Below are positions 27,446 through 36,473 of a DNA stretch of 64,000 bases, in pieces (position 1 is the stretch's first letter; each line of letters begins with the position of its first letter). The notes under the pieces were generated by a model, which was given only the letters and a program-made list of their open reading frames with translations, had not been told where the DNA came from and searched no databases. The translations under genes were made by a program, and so were the position numbers. Origin of the DNA: Lentimicrobiaceae bacterium (lineage in GTDB: Bacteria > Bacteroidota > Bacteroidia > Bacteroidales > JAGONC01); the NCBI GenBank assembly GCA_017993235.1, contig JAGONC010000015.1, positions 1 to 64,000 on the forward strand. Direction: 5' to 3'.

Positions 27446-28342
27446 ATGGCCATGCAGATCACCATTGATCCATCAGCAGGCTTTTGTACGGGAGTGGAAC
27501 GGTCTGTGCGTATTACGGAACAGGAACTTGACAATGGAATACCTCTTTATTGTCTTGGAGAAATCATTCACAATGAGCAGGAATTAAATCTGCTACGCGG
27601 CAAGGGCCTTCAAACCATTGATTACAACACGTTCCGACAGTTAAAGAATGTTCGCGTTCTGATCCGTGCTCATGGCGAACCACCGGAGACCTATCGGATT
27701 GCCAGGGAAAATAACATCACCCTCATCGACACTACCTGCCGCGTCGTTGCCAACCTTCAAAAGCTCATCACAGAAGACTACTCCAGGTTTATAGCCGAAG
27801 GAGCACAGGTAGTGATCTGTGGTAAAAAAGATCATCCCGAGGTTGTAGGGCTTAATGGTCAGGTAGAAGCCAGAGCACTGATCATTTCCCAGGAGTCGGA
27901 ACTGCAGCAGGTTGACTTTAAAAAGCCGGTTTTGATCTACGTTCAGACCACTTTCAATCTTCATCAGTTTGAGGCGATTCGTGAAAAAGCGGTTCAGCTC
28001 TCCAAGGCAGTACCCGAAAAGGACAGGGGAGCATTATTGATTTACAATACCATTTGTAAACAGGTGTTGCGAAGGGAAAAATCACTGGGCACATTCTGCA
28101 GAGACCATGATATCATCCTGTTCATCAGTGATCCGAAGAGCTCCAATGGAAGATATTTATTCAGCATATGCCAGGAAAATAATCCGAACGTTTTTTTTAT
28201 CAAAGAATCCGATGAAATCCAGGCAGAATGGTTCGACGGAGCCCAATCGGCTGGAATAACGGGTGCCACTTCCTCACCCCACTGGTTATTGCAAAAAGTT
28301 GCCAGTAAACTCACCGAAATCGTATCTTCGCAGCAGGATTGA
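27446..28342 (+). CDS. ispH: 4-hydroxy-3-methylbut-2-enyl diphosphate reductase
   Basis: A 298-residue [4Fe-4S] enzyme, the last step of the methylerythritol phosphate route, giving IPP and DMAPP. The cluster cysteines are in GFCTGVERSV, DTTCRVVANL and NTICKQVLRR. Substrate-binding residues are in GEIIHNEQE, RAHGEPPETY, KKDHPEVVGL, DPKSSNGRYL and GATSSPHWL. The family's usual TTAGASTP-like ending appears as TGATSSPHW. All expected ligands are present. It begins seven bases after porQ, so they share a message, and recF begins three bases after its stop. Confidence 0.95.
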   Translation: MAMQITIDPSAGFCTGVERSVRITEQELDNGIPLYCLGEIIHNEQELNLLRGKGLQTIDYNTFRQLKNVRVLIRAHGEPPETYRIARENNITLIDTTCRVVANLQKLITEDYSRFIAEGAQVVICGKKDHPEVVGLNGQVEARALIISQESELQQVDFKKPVLIYVQTTFNLHQFEAIREKAVQLSKAVPEKDRGALLIYNTICKQVLRREKSLGTFCRDHDIILFISDPKSSNGRYLFSICQENNPNVFFIKESDEIQAEWFDGAQSAGITGATSSPHWLLQKVASKLTEIVSSQQD

Positions 28343-28345
28343 ACT

Positions 28346-29458
28346 ATGTTCCTGCAAAGAGTATATATCACTGATTTTAAGAATTATCACGAAGCCGAAC
28401 TTGAGTTTTGCGACAAGATCAATTGCTTTGTCGGACATAACGGAGCCGGGAAAACGAATATGCTTGACGCAATCCATTATCTATCCTTTTGTAAAAGTTA
28501 TTTCAATCCGATTGACCATCAGAATATCCGTCATGACGCCCCACTATTTACCATTCATGGAACGTATCTAAAAAATGGAGATCAACAGGATCTGGTAAGT
28601 TGCATACAGGAACGTAATCAAAAAAAGGTCTTCAGGCTGAATAAAAAGACCTATGATCGCCTTGCGGACCATATCGGACTTTTTCCCCTTGTTATGGTCT
28701 CTCCCTACGACCGGGATCTCATCAACGAAGGCAGCGAAATTAGGCGTAAATACGTTGATAGTGTCATCTCACAGTTTGACCGAATCTATCTGGATGATCT
28801 TATCCAGTATAATAAAGCGTTACTCCAGCGAAATGCACTGTTAAAGAATTTTGCTGAACACCGTTTTTTTGACGAGCGATCGCTTGAAATATGGGATGAG
28901 CAGTTGATCAATTTCGGCAAAGGGATCTATGACCGCAGAAAGGAGTTCATACACCATTTCATACCCATTTTTCGACATTATTTTGAATTTATCAGTCATG
29001 GAACCGAGAATGTGGACATTGGCTATGATTCCCAGCTCCACGAAAGTGATCTCAGAACGATTCTGAGGCAGAACCGTGAGCAGGACCTGTTGGCCCGGTA
29101 CACAACAGGGGGTATTCATAAAGATGATCTGATTTTTACAATTGGTCAGTACCCGATAAAAAGATTCGGATCGCAGGGTCAGCAGAAATCGTTCGTCGTT
29201 GCCATCAAGCTGGCACAGTTTGATTATACAAGGGATCTTAAAGGTTTTAAACCCATTCTTCTGCTGGATGATATTTTCGACAAACTGGACGAAACCAGGG
29301 TGGAGCAGGTTGTCAGGCTTGTTGGAGAGAACAGTTTTGGGCAGGTGTTCATTACCGATACCCAGCAGGATCGCATCATGCCCATCATGGAAAATCTACG
29401 CCTTGAACACAGGATCTTCCGGGTTGAAAATGGCAGGGTTAGTAAGCTGGCAGGCTGA
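28346..29458 (+). CDS. recF: DNA replication and repair protein RecF
   Basis: A 370-residue SMC-like ATPase. Walker A is GHNGAGKTNMLDAIHYLSF near residue 30; the signature motif lies near GSQGQQKSFVVAIKLAQ; Walker B and D-loop are PILLLDDIFDKLDETR. RecF binds gapped DNA and loads RecA with RecO and RecR. It starts three bases after ispH. The short DUF721 gene follows, a pair conserved in Bacteroidota. Confidence 0.96.
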   Translation: MFLQRVYITDFKNYHEAELEFCDKINCFVGHNGAGKTNMLDAIHYLSFCKSYFNPIDHQNIRHDAPLFTIHGTYLKNGDQQDLVSCIQERNQKKVFRLNKKTYDRLADHIGLFPLVMVSPYDRDLINEGSEIRRKYVDSVISQFDRIYLDDLIQYNKALLQRNALLKNFAEHRFFDERSLEIWDEQLINFGKGIYDRRKEFIHHFIPIFRHYFEFISHGTENVDIGYDSQLHESDLRTILRQNREQDLLARYTTGGIHKDDLIFTIGQYPIKRFGSQGQQKSFVVAIKLAQFDYTRDLKGFKPILLLDDIFDKLDETRVEQVVRLVGENSFGQVFITDTQQDRIMPIMENLRLEHRIFRVENGRVSKLAG

Positions 29459-29472
29459 TAAAGGAGTCATAT

Positions 29473-29763
29473 ATGAAGCCCACAAATGAACAAACGTTGC
29501 GGCAGGCATTGGAAGAAATGCTGAAGACTTACAAGCTTGAGGGGAAACTGGCTGAAATGCGTATCATCGAAGCATGGGGATCTGTTACGGGAAAATTAAT
29601 CACCCGCCATACCCGGAATCTCTATATCCGTAAAAGGAAACTTTTTGTCAGGGTCGATTCACCTGCTATTAAGAATGAACTTTTTTACAGTCGTCAGAAA
29701 CTGGTGGAACTTCTCAATGAGCAGGCAGGCGTAAATGTGATCGAAGAAATCGTTCTGCTTTGA
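29473..29763 (+). CDS. DUF721 (DciA-like) protein
   Basis: A 96-residue protein matching the DUF721 domain (EEMLKTYKLEGKLAEMRIIEAWG, LFVRVDSPAIKNELFYSRQKL). The family includes DciA, the replicative helicase loader of bacteria that lack DnaC/DnaI. A loader role is possible but not shown by sequence alone. It has a clear aaggag ribosome-binding site ten bases upstream and follows recF by 14 bases. Confidence 0.85.
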   Translation: MKPTNEQTLRQALEEMLKTYKLEGKLAEMRIIEAWGSVTGKLITRHTRNLYIRKRKLFVRVDSPAIKNELFYSRQKLVELLNEQAGVNVIEEIVLL

Positions 29764-29791
29764 TCAGGAGCAATTGCTTCAAAGTGGCCGG

Positions 29792-30403
29792 TCATCTGAT
29801 CATGCAACGGAGCATGAACTTCTCTTCAATATAAGCTTCAAGGCAATCTCCTTTCCGGATGGGACCAACTCCGGCCGGGGTCCCCGTAAAGATAAGATCT
29901 CCGGGTTTCAGCGTAATGAACCTGGAAATATAGGCGATTAGATCGCAAACCGGAAAGATCATTTCTCCGGTATTACCTTTCTGTACCATTACACCGTTCT
30001 TTTTCAGGTGAAAACGTATGTCAGTGATGTCGGCGAATTCTTTTTTGGTCAAAAACCAACTCAGGGGAGCAGCACCATCAAATCCTTTCGCAAGGGTCCA
30101 TGGAAGCCCTTTTTCCTTGGCTTTCTGCTGAAGATCACGTGCAGTGAGATCAATCCCGATCCCCAGCCCATCGTAGTGCAGATGAGCTTCATGAGGATCA
30201 ATGTTCTTTCCGGTTTTGCATATTTTAACCACAATTTCTGTCTCGTAATGAATATCCTGGCTGAAGTCAGGGTAATAAAAGGGCCTGTTGCCACGGAGCA
30301 GGGCAGTGTCGGGTTTGAGGAAAAAAATCGGATTTTCCGGTACCGGATTGCTAAGCTCTTTTGCATGCTCCCTGTAATTCCTCCCAATACAGATGATTTT
30401 CAT
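29792..30403 (-). CDS. Fumarylacetoacetate hydrolase family protein
   Basis: A 203-residue protein of the FAH fold. Metal ligands and signatures are in PENPIFFLKPDTALL, YETEIVVKICKTGKN (E-x-E), GLGIGIDLTARDLQQK, LAKGFDGAAPLSW and GDLIFTGTPAGVGPI. The family splits carbon-carbon bonds of beta-diketo acids or decarboxylates and hydrolyses oxaloacetate-like compounds; FAHD1-like oxaloacetate/acylpyruvate hydrolysis fits the short length. It lies 23 bases after the exonuclease gene on the same strand. Confidence 0.88.
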   Translation of the reverse strand: MKIICIGRNYREHAKELSNPVPENPIFFLKPDTALLRGNRPFYYPDFSQDIHYETEIVVKICKTGKNIDPHEAHLHYDGLGIGIDLTARDLQQKAKEKGLPWTLAKGFDGAAPLSWFLTKKEFADITDIRFHLKKNGVMVQKGNTGEMIFPVCDLIAYISRFITLKPGDLIFTGTPAGVGPIRKGDCLEAYIEEKFMLRCMIR

Positions 30404-30426
30404 CTAAATCTAAAATCAAATATCGG

Positions 30427-31260
30427 TTAATCGTTAATCAGATATCTGGCATTTCCCTTATTGAACTCCCTCATTTTGATCGCTGTGATGATTTTTTTTG
30501 TATAGAGCGGAAATGCACTCTTCATCATCCAGTCGTAGTACTGAGGCTCGATCTGAAAAACCTCCTCCACGATCTTACCTTTATATTTTCCAAAATTGAA
30601 AATCTCCTTACCCTGGTCATTGTAAATGATATGTCCGGCCAGGTCAGCATATCGGGTATAGAAGGAAAACCGGCTTAAGGCTTCCATGTCGTTGACAATG
30701 GGGAATGTCGTATTACCCTTTATATCGGTGTAGGGTTCATGCTGATAGAGATCCAGCTGCGCTTTGAGCACCTCTGCGGATGCCAGTGTGTCCGCTTCTG
30801 CACTGTGAGCATCCACCAGGTCTTTGGCACAGTAGAATTTATAGGCGGCTTTGAGTGTACGGGGTTCCATTTTGTGGAAAATGTTCTGCACGTCAATGAT
30901 TCGCCGGTTCCTGAGATCAAAATCGATTTCCGCCCTGAGGAATTCCTCGGCCAGCAGGGGGATGTCGAATTTGATGATATTGTATCCAGCCAGGTCGCAC
31001 GAAGCAATAAAAGCAGCGAGATCTCCTGCCAGTTCGGCAAATGTGGGCTTGTCCCTTACTTTCTCATCGTTAATACCGTGAATGCGTGTGACTTCTTCGG
31101 GGATGGGAACGGTAGGGTTGATAAGGTGGGTTTTGATTCGTTCTGTTCCGTCGGGAAACAGTTTGAGGATGCTGATTTCGACGATCCTATCGGTGGCAAT
31201 GTCTGTCCCGGTCGTTTCCAGGTCGAAAAAGGCGAGGGGACGTGTCAGTTTCAGTTCCAT
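30427..31260 (-). CDS. 3'-5' exonuclease, DnaQ/ExoX-like
   Basis: A 277-residue protein with the DEDDh exonuclease motifs: FFDLETTGTDIATDRIVEIS (D, E), ASCDLAGYNIIKFDIPLLAEE (D) and the H/D segment DLVDAHSAEADTLASAEVL. The C-terminal part contains NFGKYKGKIVEEVFQIEPQY, an ExoX-like C-terminal segment. An ATG at 31260 is the right start; an upstream in-frame codon at 31314 would overlap the E2 gene. It follows that gene by ten bases and may be co-transcribed. Confidence 0.9.
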   Translation of the reverse strand: MELKLTRPLAFFDLETTGTDIATDRIVEISILKLFPDGTERIKTHLINPTVPIPEEVTRIHGINDEKVRDKPTFAELAGDLAAFIASCDLAGYNIIKFDIPLLAEEFLRAEIDFDLRNRRIIDVQNIFHKMEPRTLKAAYKFYCAKDLVDAHSAEADTLASAEVLKAQLDLYQHEPYTDIKGNTTFPIVNDMEALSRFSFYTRYADLAGHIIYNDQGKEIFNFGKYKGKIVEEVFQIEPQYYDWMMKSAFPLYTKKIITAIKMREFNKGNARYLIND

Positions 31261-31270
31261 GGCGCAGGGT

Positions 31271-32554
31271 TCAGACGGTACGGTTGATGTCGAAGTTGGT
31301 GAGATACGATGCAATCCGCTGGAGGTACATTCCTCCGAGGGCTCCGTCCACCACGCGATGGTCGTACGAGAGCGACAGGATGCACATGCTGCGGATCCCG
31401 ATCATGTCTCCTTCCCCGGTCTCTACCACAACCGGTTTCTTACGGATGATTCCGATGCCCAGGATGGCTACCTGGGGCTGGTTGATGATGGGGGCACCGG
31501 TCAGGCTTCCAAAGGTACCCAGGTTGGTGATGGTGAAGGTGCCTCCCTGAATGTCATCCGGATCGAGCTTGTTGTTACGCGCCCTGCCGGCCAGGTCATT
31601 GATCGTTTTGGCCAGTCCCAGCAGATTTTTCTGGTCGGCGTTCTTGATGACGGGCACGATCAGGTTCCCGCTGGGCAGAGCCGTTGCCATACCGATGTTG
31701 ATATTCTTTTTCAGAATGACCGTATAGCCATCCACCGATGCGTTAACACCCGGAAAATCCTTCAGAGCACGTGCGGCAGCTTCAACGATAATGGGCATAA
31801 AGGTCAGCTTTTCTTTTTCCCTGCGGAAAAACTCATCTTTCACCGCATCCCGCCATGTTACAACCCGCGACATGTCGACCTCAATGAAGGAGGTAACGTG
31901 CGGAGAAGTTTTTTTCGACAACACCATGTGGTCAGCGATCAGGCGCCGCATCCTGTCCATCTCGACCAGTTCATCACCCGGGCTTGCCAGCACTTTTGGC
32001 CCTTCCGAAACGACTGGCTTTGGCATGATTACTTCCGGGGAGACGGCCTTTGCAGCTGGAAGTTCACGTTTGGCGATATATCCGAGCAGGTCATCACGGG
32101 TCAGGCGGCCATCTTTCCCCGTACCGGGTATCTTTTCCAGTTCTTCTACCGCAATATTTTCCTGTCTGGCAATGTTTCTGACCAGCGGCGAGTAAAACCG
32201 CGTGGGAACTGAAGGTTCGGCTGATGGTTCAACCTTCTTCACCGGGCCTGCAGCATCTTTTTGCTGGGGTGCCGGGGATTCCGTTTCCGTCTGGCTGGCT
32301 TTTTCCCCATCATCGCCCATGGTGATGATGGCAATGACCTGTCCGACAGGTACAACATCACCTTCCTTGAAAAGGACTTCCGACAATTTGCCATCGACCG
32401 GCGAGGGAATCTCAGAGTCAACTTTATCAGTGCCGATTTCAACGATCACATCCTCTTCTTCAATGCTGTCCCCTGCATTTTTCACCCACCGGATGATCGT
32501 TGCTTCAATGATGCTTTCTCCCATTTTGGGCATCACGAGTTCAAACCTGGCCAT
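31271..32554 (-). CDS. 2-oxo acid dehydrogenase E2 acyltransferase
   Basis: A 427-residue protein. The lipoyl domain is residues 1-78, with the lipoyl lysine in EIGTDKVDSEIPSP. The subunit-binding domain lies near residues 113-153 (SPLVRNIARQENIAVEELEK, TRDDLLGYI). The catalytic domain carries DHRVVDGALGG near residue 399. It is an E2 of a pyruvate, branched-chain or 2-oxoglutarate dehydrogenase complex; which one is not decidable here, and no E1 or E3 gene is adjacent. A -7 box for it lies at 32591-32598 on the minus strand. Confidence 0.9.
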   Translation of the reverse strand: MARFELVMPKMGESIIEATIIRWVKNAGDSIEEEDVIVEIGTDKVDSEIPSPVDGKLSEVLFKEGDVVPVGQVIAIITMGDDGEKASQTETESPAPQQKDAAGPVKKVEPSAEPSVPTRFYSPLVRNIARQENIAVEELEKIPGTGKDGRLTRDDLLGYIAKRELPAAKAVSPEVIMPKPVVSEGPKVLASPGDELVEMDRMRRLIADHMVLSKKTSPHVTSFIEVDMSRVVTWRDAVKDEFFRREKEKLTFMPIIVEAAARALKDFPGVNASVDGYTVILKKNINIGMATALPSGNLIVPVIKNADQKNLLGLAKTINDLAGRARNNKLDPDDIQGGTFTITNLGTFGSLTGAPIINQPQVAILGIGIIRKKPVVVETGEGDMIGIRSMCILSLSYDHRVVDGALGGMYLQRIASYLTNFDINRTV

Positions 32555-32590
32555 ACTGTGTTATATTAATTGAAAACAGTTGATAAAATG

Positions 32591-32598
32591 CAAAAGTA
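32591..32598 (-). promoter_or_regulatory. -7 box of the E2 gene
   Basis: Read on the minus strand this is TACTTTTG, matching TANNTTTG, 36 bases upstream of the ATG at 32554. A TTTG on the same strand (32613-32616) is spaced by 14 rather than 19 bases. Confidence 0.45.
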
Positions 32599-32648
32599 AT
32601 CAATCCGGTAAACAAATTACATCATAAAATGTTCAGGTTGTGTGGCGC

Positions 32649-34616
32649 TTAAGGTCCTCCAAGACGCCGGAATCCCCTGTAAAGGATCGTGAATTCATTG
32701 GCAAGCGAAAAATTCCGGGCATAAAGTAGATTCAGGCGATAGATGGTCTGCGTATCAAAGGAAGGATTCTTAAAAATATCGGTGGGATTCAGCACTCCCT
32801 TTCTCAGTTTTGGAAGATGGGTGGTTGCTGCATGATTCTCCGTTGAATATCCAATCCAGGTATACCTCCCGAAAAAGACCAGAAAACAGTTCCTGATGAA
32901 TAGTAACGGTTTACGAACGATGAAGATGCTTACCGGCAGACTCGCCAGAAGCAATGGACTTGTCAGCAGGTCGAAAACACGTTTGGTCCTCCTGTTACCT
33001 GGTTTATCCACCGAATTGATGTCAATGATGTATGGATCCCCGGAGGTGCTGATGGAATGGCTTCCGATGATGGCAAGGGATTCGGGAGGTGCGATCTTGT
33101 ACTCCACCTGGGTGTTGTGAAGCCCGGTCATCTGATCAATGATTTCCTGTGCGGAAATATCCTTGGCGCAAAAGATGACTTCCTCAATCCGGTATATTGA
33201 GATGATGTCGTTGATCTGCTCTATGTTGCCGATGAATCCCTGCCCGGAATTGATTTCTTTCCTGACGTTGACCAGGCCAATGAAGCCTGGATCAGGTGTA
33301 GCTCTCCTGAGGAGATCAAGGACCCGGTTGGCCTCTTCTTTTTCGCCGATGATCACGTACCGTCGGCCGGTGTATTGTTTGATCCGGAAGTTCCTGGCAC
33401 CGGAGAGATGAAGCATGTACCGTATCAGTGTCATGATGATGATAGCCCATAGGGCTCCCAGCAGGATCAGGGCCCGGGAATACCGGTAGGTTTCGGGCAG
33501 TAAACTGTAAATGACCAGGATCGTGATGGTTCCGAAAAATATCCCCCGGTATATTCGGTTAGGGCGAATGGGACGATCGTAACCTCCACTAAGGAAGACA
33601 GCAATAAGCCAGATCAAAACGTATACAGGTATGGCCACTGCCACCAGCTCAATCGGATAATGACCACCATCAAGGTAAATGATGTTTTCTTCCCAGTACG
33701 TTTTAATGACATAGATGCCCAGGTAGATGAGCCCGGCATCCAGCAACGGCAGAAAAATAGATTTCAGGAAACGCGCTAAAAGAGCAATGAAGGCTCTGAA
33801 ATATACCGCAAGGTTGATCAAAAGGGAAAATAAACTCGCATGTTGACGTGAGAAGTGTTTCCGGGCGAAAATAGCCATGGCCTGGTAGAAAACACGTACA
33901 TAGTTTACGCTGCTCTTTTTCGTGCTTTCTCCCTTATAATGAATGATCCGGGCTTTGGGAAAATAATAGTTCCTGTAGCCGGCCTGGGTGATCCTGTACG
34001 AAAGGTCAATGTCCTCTCCGTACATGAAAAATGTCTCATCCAGCAATCCGATCCTGTCCAGAACCGTCTTTCGGATTAGCATACAGGCACCCGACAGAAT
34101 GTCCACCGGATGGATCTCATCTTTATCCAGGTAACCCAGGTGATACTTTCCGAATCTTTTGGATCGGGGAAAGAGCTTCGACAATCCAAAGATCTTGTAA
34201 AAGGCTACAGCAGGGGTGGGTAGCCCTCTTTTGGATTCAGGCAGGAATTTACCATTTCCATCTACCATTTTTACGCCCAGTCCACCGGCATCTAGGTGGG
34301 AATCCATGAAGGTCACGATCTTGGAAAAAGTATCATGCTCAACCACTGTGTCAGGATTTAGCAAAAGAACGTATTCCCCCTGTGAACGGATGATCGCCTG
34401 ATTGTTGGCCCTGGCAAAACCAATGTTCTCATTGTTTTCGATCAGGATGACCCCGGGAAATTTTTCCCGGACCATCTGCGCTGAACTATCCACCGAATTA
34501 TTGTCAACGACAAACACCTCCGCATCAAGCTCTGCGATGGCCTTTCTGACCGATAACAGGCACTGCTCGAGGAAGTACCTGACGTTATAGTTGACGATGA
34601 TGACGGAGAGCTTCAT
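32649..34616 (-). CDS. GT2 glycosyltransferase fused to polyprenyl-phosphate sugar transferase-like domain
   Basis: A 655-residue membrane protein. Residues 1-270 form a GT-A glycosyltransferase of the WbbL/rhamnosyltransferase type (VIIVNYNVRYFLEQCLLSV, NPDTVV, GGLGVKMVDGNGKFLPESK, LLDETFFMYGEDIDLSYRI). The rest has about five membrane helices, a Rossmann-like domain (GRRYVIIGEKEEANRVLDLL) and a C-terminal part starting NRRTKRVFDLLTSPLLLAS, like WcaJ/WbaP enzymes. The C-terminal transferase part lacks the conserved GEMSLVGPRP-like catalytic region, so the phosphotransferase half is probably inactive. A role in surface polysaccharide assembly is likely. Confidence 0.85.
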   Translation of the reverse strand: MKLSVIIVNYNVRYFLEQCLLSVRKAIAELDAEVFVVDNNSVDSSAQMVREKFPGVILIENNENIGFARANNQAIIRSQGEYVLLLNPDTVVEHDTFSKIVTFMDSHLDAGGLGVKMVDGNGKFLPESKRGLPTPAVAFYKIFGLSKLFPRSKRFGKYHLGYLDKDEIHPVDILSGACMLIRKTVLDRIGLLDETFFMYGEDIDLSYRITQAGYRNYYFPKARIIHYKGESTKKSSVNYVRVFYQAMAIFARKHFSRQHASLFSLLINLAVYFRAFIALLARFLKSIFLPLLDAGLIYLGIYVIKTYWEENIIYLDGGHYPIELVAVAIPVYVLIWLIAVFLSGGYDRPIRPNRIYRGIFFGTITILVIYSLLPETYRYSRALILLGALWAIIIMTLIRYMLHLSGARNFRIKQYTGRRYVIIGEKEEANRVLDLLRRATPDPGFIGLVNVRKEINSGQGFIGNIEQINDIISIYRIEEVIFCAKDISAQEIIDQMTGLHNTQVEYKIAPPESLAIIGSHSISTSGDPYIIDINSVDKPGNRRTKRVFDLLTSPLLLASLPVSIFIVRKPLLFIRNCFLVFFGRYTWIGYSTENHAATTHLPKLRKGVLNPTDIFKNPSFDTQTIYRLNLLYARNFSLANEFTILYRGFRRLGGP

Positions 34617-34629
34617 GGTCTGTGCTTAC

Positions 34630-34706
34630 GTTGCAGGTTACAGGTTTCAGGTTACAGATTTCAGGTTACAGGTTTCAGGTTACACTTGCAACTTGCAACC
34701 TGCAAC
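34630..34706 (+). repeat. AGGTTACAGGTTTC repeat with inverted ends
   Basis: About four units of AGGTTACAGGTTTC are bounded by GTTGCAGGTT at 34630-34639 and its exact inverse AACCTGCAAC at 34697-34706. The element fills the gap between the glycosyltransferase and transglutaminase genes and could fold into a hairpin. Confidence 0.8.
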
Positions 34707-34707
34707 A

Positions 34708-36336
34708 TTATTTAACTTTTTCCCAATCCCCGAAATGTTCGGTCGCCACGTGTGTTTTCGGTTCGGTGGTCCGGAATTCATTTGAGTTATAGGTCCATTC
34801 CATGGTTTCCGATCCCCCTCCGCTCTGGGTTGTGATCAGGAAACGGTTAGCGAGGTTCCCGAATCCGAGTGCCTGGTTGCGTGGTGAATCACTGTCACCG
34901 CCCGAAGGATCGACTGGGATCCATCCATAACCGGGCATGTACACTTCCACCCATCGGTGAAACACATCGTCCATGCATGTATCGTCACCGCGTACCACCA
35001 CGGATCCGACATAGCGTGCCGGAATACCTGCGGCGCGGCACATGGAAATGAACACAAAAGTGTACTCAGAGCAGGAACCGTTGCCCCGGCTTAAAACGGT
35101 TGGCGCTGTATTCCATCCGCCAGTCATCTCATAATACATATGTGTATGGATATACCTATAGATCTGGCGAACCGTCCAGTACACATTTTCCGGAGTACTG
35201 ACGGCTTCCTCCAGCGCCTGCTGGATCACCGGATGATGGATCTGGTATTTCTCGTTGTCTTCCAGATAAATTGAACGTATGTCGGCCGGGATGTCATCCA
35301 GCCCGCCAACGCGGTCAGGAAAGATAAAGTACCGGACCGCATAGGTTTTGACTTCGGTGATCATCTTTACCTCGATCCGCTCCCCGGCCTGGATGTTTTC
35401 CAGGTGGTACAGTGCGGTTTGCTGGCCCCAGCGGTCATTGACAAAACTGGTCGGTTCAGGTATATACCGGATTTGCCCAATGATATCCTGGCTGTCCCTG
35501 TTTTCAGGAACCGCCAGGTGAACGTCGGATGTCAGGATCTTTCCGGGACCAAAATTGGTAGTGAAATGACGATAGGTAACGCGTGAGTACCGCTCGTTGT
35601 ACCGTATAAATTTTTCCTCATCCCTTGTTTTTAGTTCATAGATCTGATTATCCTGATCATCGATCACCCAGAGGGAGAGACCGTCGTGACACATATCCAT
35701 GGCAAACTCACCCGGTGTATCGGTGATCAGCAGCACCGATCCGGCAGTCGGATCCAACATATAGATCTCGTTGGTGATCCTGTCGGCAACCCAGAGATAC
35801 ATTCCATCCCAGGTTATTCCCCGCGGATCGACAGAAGGGGATGAGAACGAACGTATGGTGGTTCCATCCTCGGGGCTGAACTGAATGATCTCTTCCGTAT
35901 CACCATCGGTACACCAGAGGTAGCCTCCGTCCCAGGTCAGCCCTCCGGTGAACCCGGCCGGAGATTGGATCGTATGAAGTATATTCCCGGTTACCGGATC
36001 GATTTTATAGACCTGTGCGCGATAATTTTCTGACTCGGGAAGACCACCCTGCAGATCTGCATTCCATAAATACTCCCCGTCCCAGGCCAGTCCGACCGGC
36101 CAGTAACCGGGAGAGGGAACCGATCTTACAACTGCTCCTGTGACAGGATCCAGGCAAAAAAGTTTGTCAAGATACCTGTCTGCCACCCAGAGATGCTGTC
36201 CGTCAAAGGTTAGCCCGGTCGGATATTCACCGGGGGTTTTCAGTGAACGGATCACCTCACCCGGGTAACCGTGGGAGATCAATGTCGTGAGAAGGAGACA
36301 GGATAAAATGAACAAAGGAAGGATCTGTTTTTTCAT
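34708..36336 (-). CDS. Secreted beta-propeller and transglutaminase-like protein
   Basis: A 542-residue protein with a signal peptide (LPLFILSCLLLTTLISHG). Residues about 30-240 hold five or six NHL/SMP-30-like repeats of the form GLTWDGGYLWVAD, expected to fold as a beta-propeller. The C-terminal part (about 300-520) is a transglutaminase-like domain with the Cys in NGSCSEYTFVFISMCRAAGI, the His in VFHRWVEVYMPGYGW and the Asp in IPVDPSGGD, so the Cys-His-Asp triad is present. It probably cuts or links proteins or glycans outside the cytoplasm. The substrate is unknown. Confidence 0.8.
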   Translation of the reverse strand: MKKQILPLFILSCLLLTTLISHGYPGEVIRSLKTPGEYPTGLTFDGQHLWVADRYLDKLFCLDPVTGAVVRSVPSPGYWPVGLAWDGEYLWNADLQGGLPESENYRAQVYKIDPVTGNILHTIQSPAGFTGGLTWDGGYLWCTDGDTEEIIQFSPEDGTTIRSFSSPSVDPRGITWDGMYLWVADRITNEIYMLDPTAGSVLLITDTPGEFAMDMCHDGLSLWVIDDQDNQIYELKTRDEEKFIRYNERYSRVTYRHFTTNFGPGKILTSDVHLAVPENRDSQDIIGQIRYIPEPTSFVNDRWGQQTALYHLENIQAGERIEVKMITEVKTYAVRYFIFPDRVGGLDDIPADIRSIYLEDNEKYQIHHPVIQQALEEAVSTPENVYWTVRQIYRYIHTHMYYEMTGGWNTAPTVLSRGNGSCSEYTFVFISMCRAAGIPARYVGSVVVRGDDTCMDDVFHRWVEVYMPGYGWIPVDPSGGDSDSPRNQALGFGNLANRFLITTQSGGGSETMEWTYNSNEFRTTEPKTHVATEHFGDWEKVK

Positions 36337-36448
36337 GGGGGCAGCTTTAAGGTAAATTCAGACAGCTAAGGTAAACAGAAATTTTGTTACTGAATCTTCC
36401 GGATTTGCTGAATTATCTGGTTGCGATGCCACAGGCAATGTTTTCCAT

Positions 36449-36456
36449 TACTTTTG
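36449..36456 (+). promoter_or_regulatory. -7 box of rimO
   Basis: TACTTTTG matches TANNTTTG and ends 17 bases before the ATG at 36474. Its position makes the upstream in-frame TTG at 36384 untenable as a start. Confidence 0.6.
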
Positions 36457-36473
36457 CAACACGATTCCCTGGT

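Noticed and set aside
31082..32212. Long plus-strand ORF (376 codons)
   Set aside because: It is antisense to the exonuclease and E2 genes, which show clear motifs. The antisense product has no family pattern.
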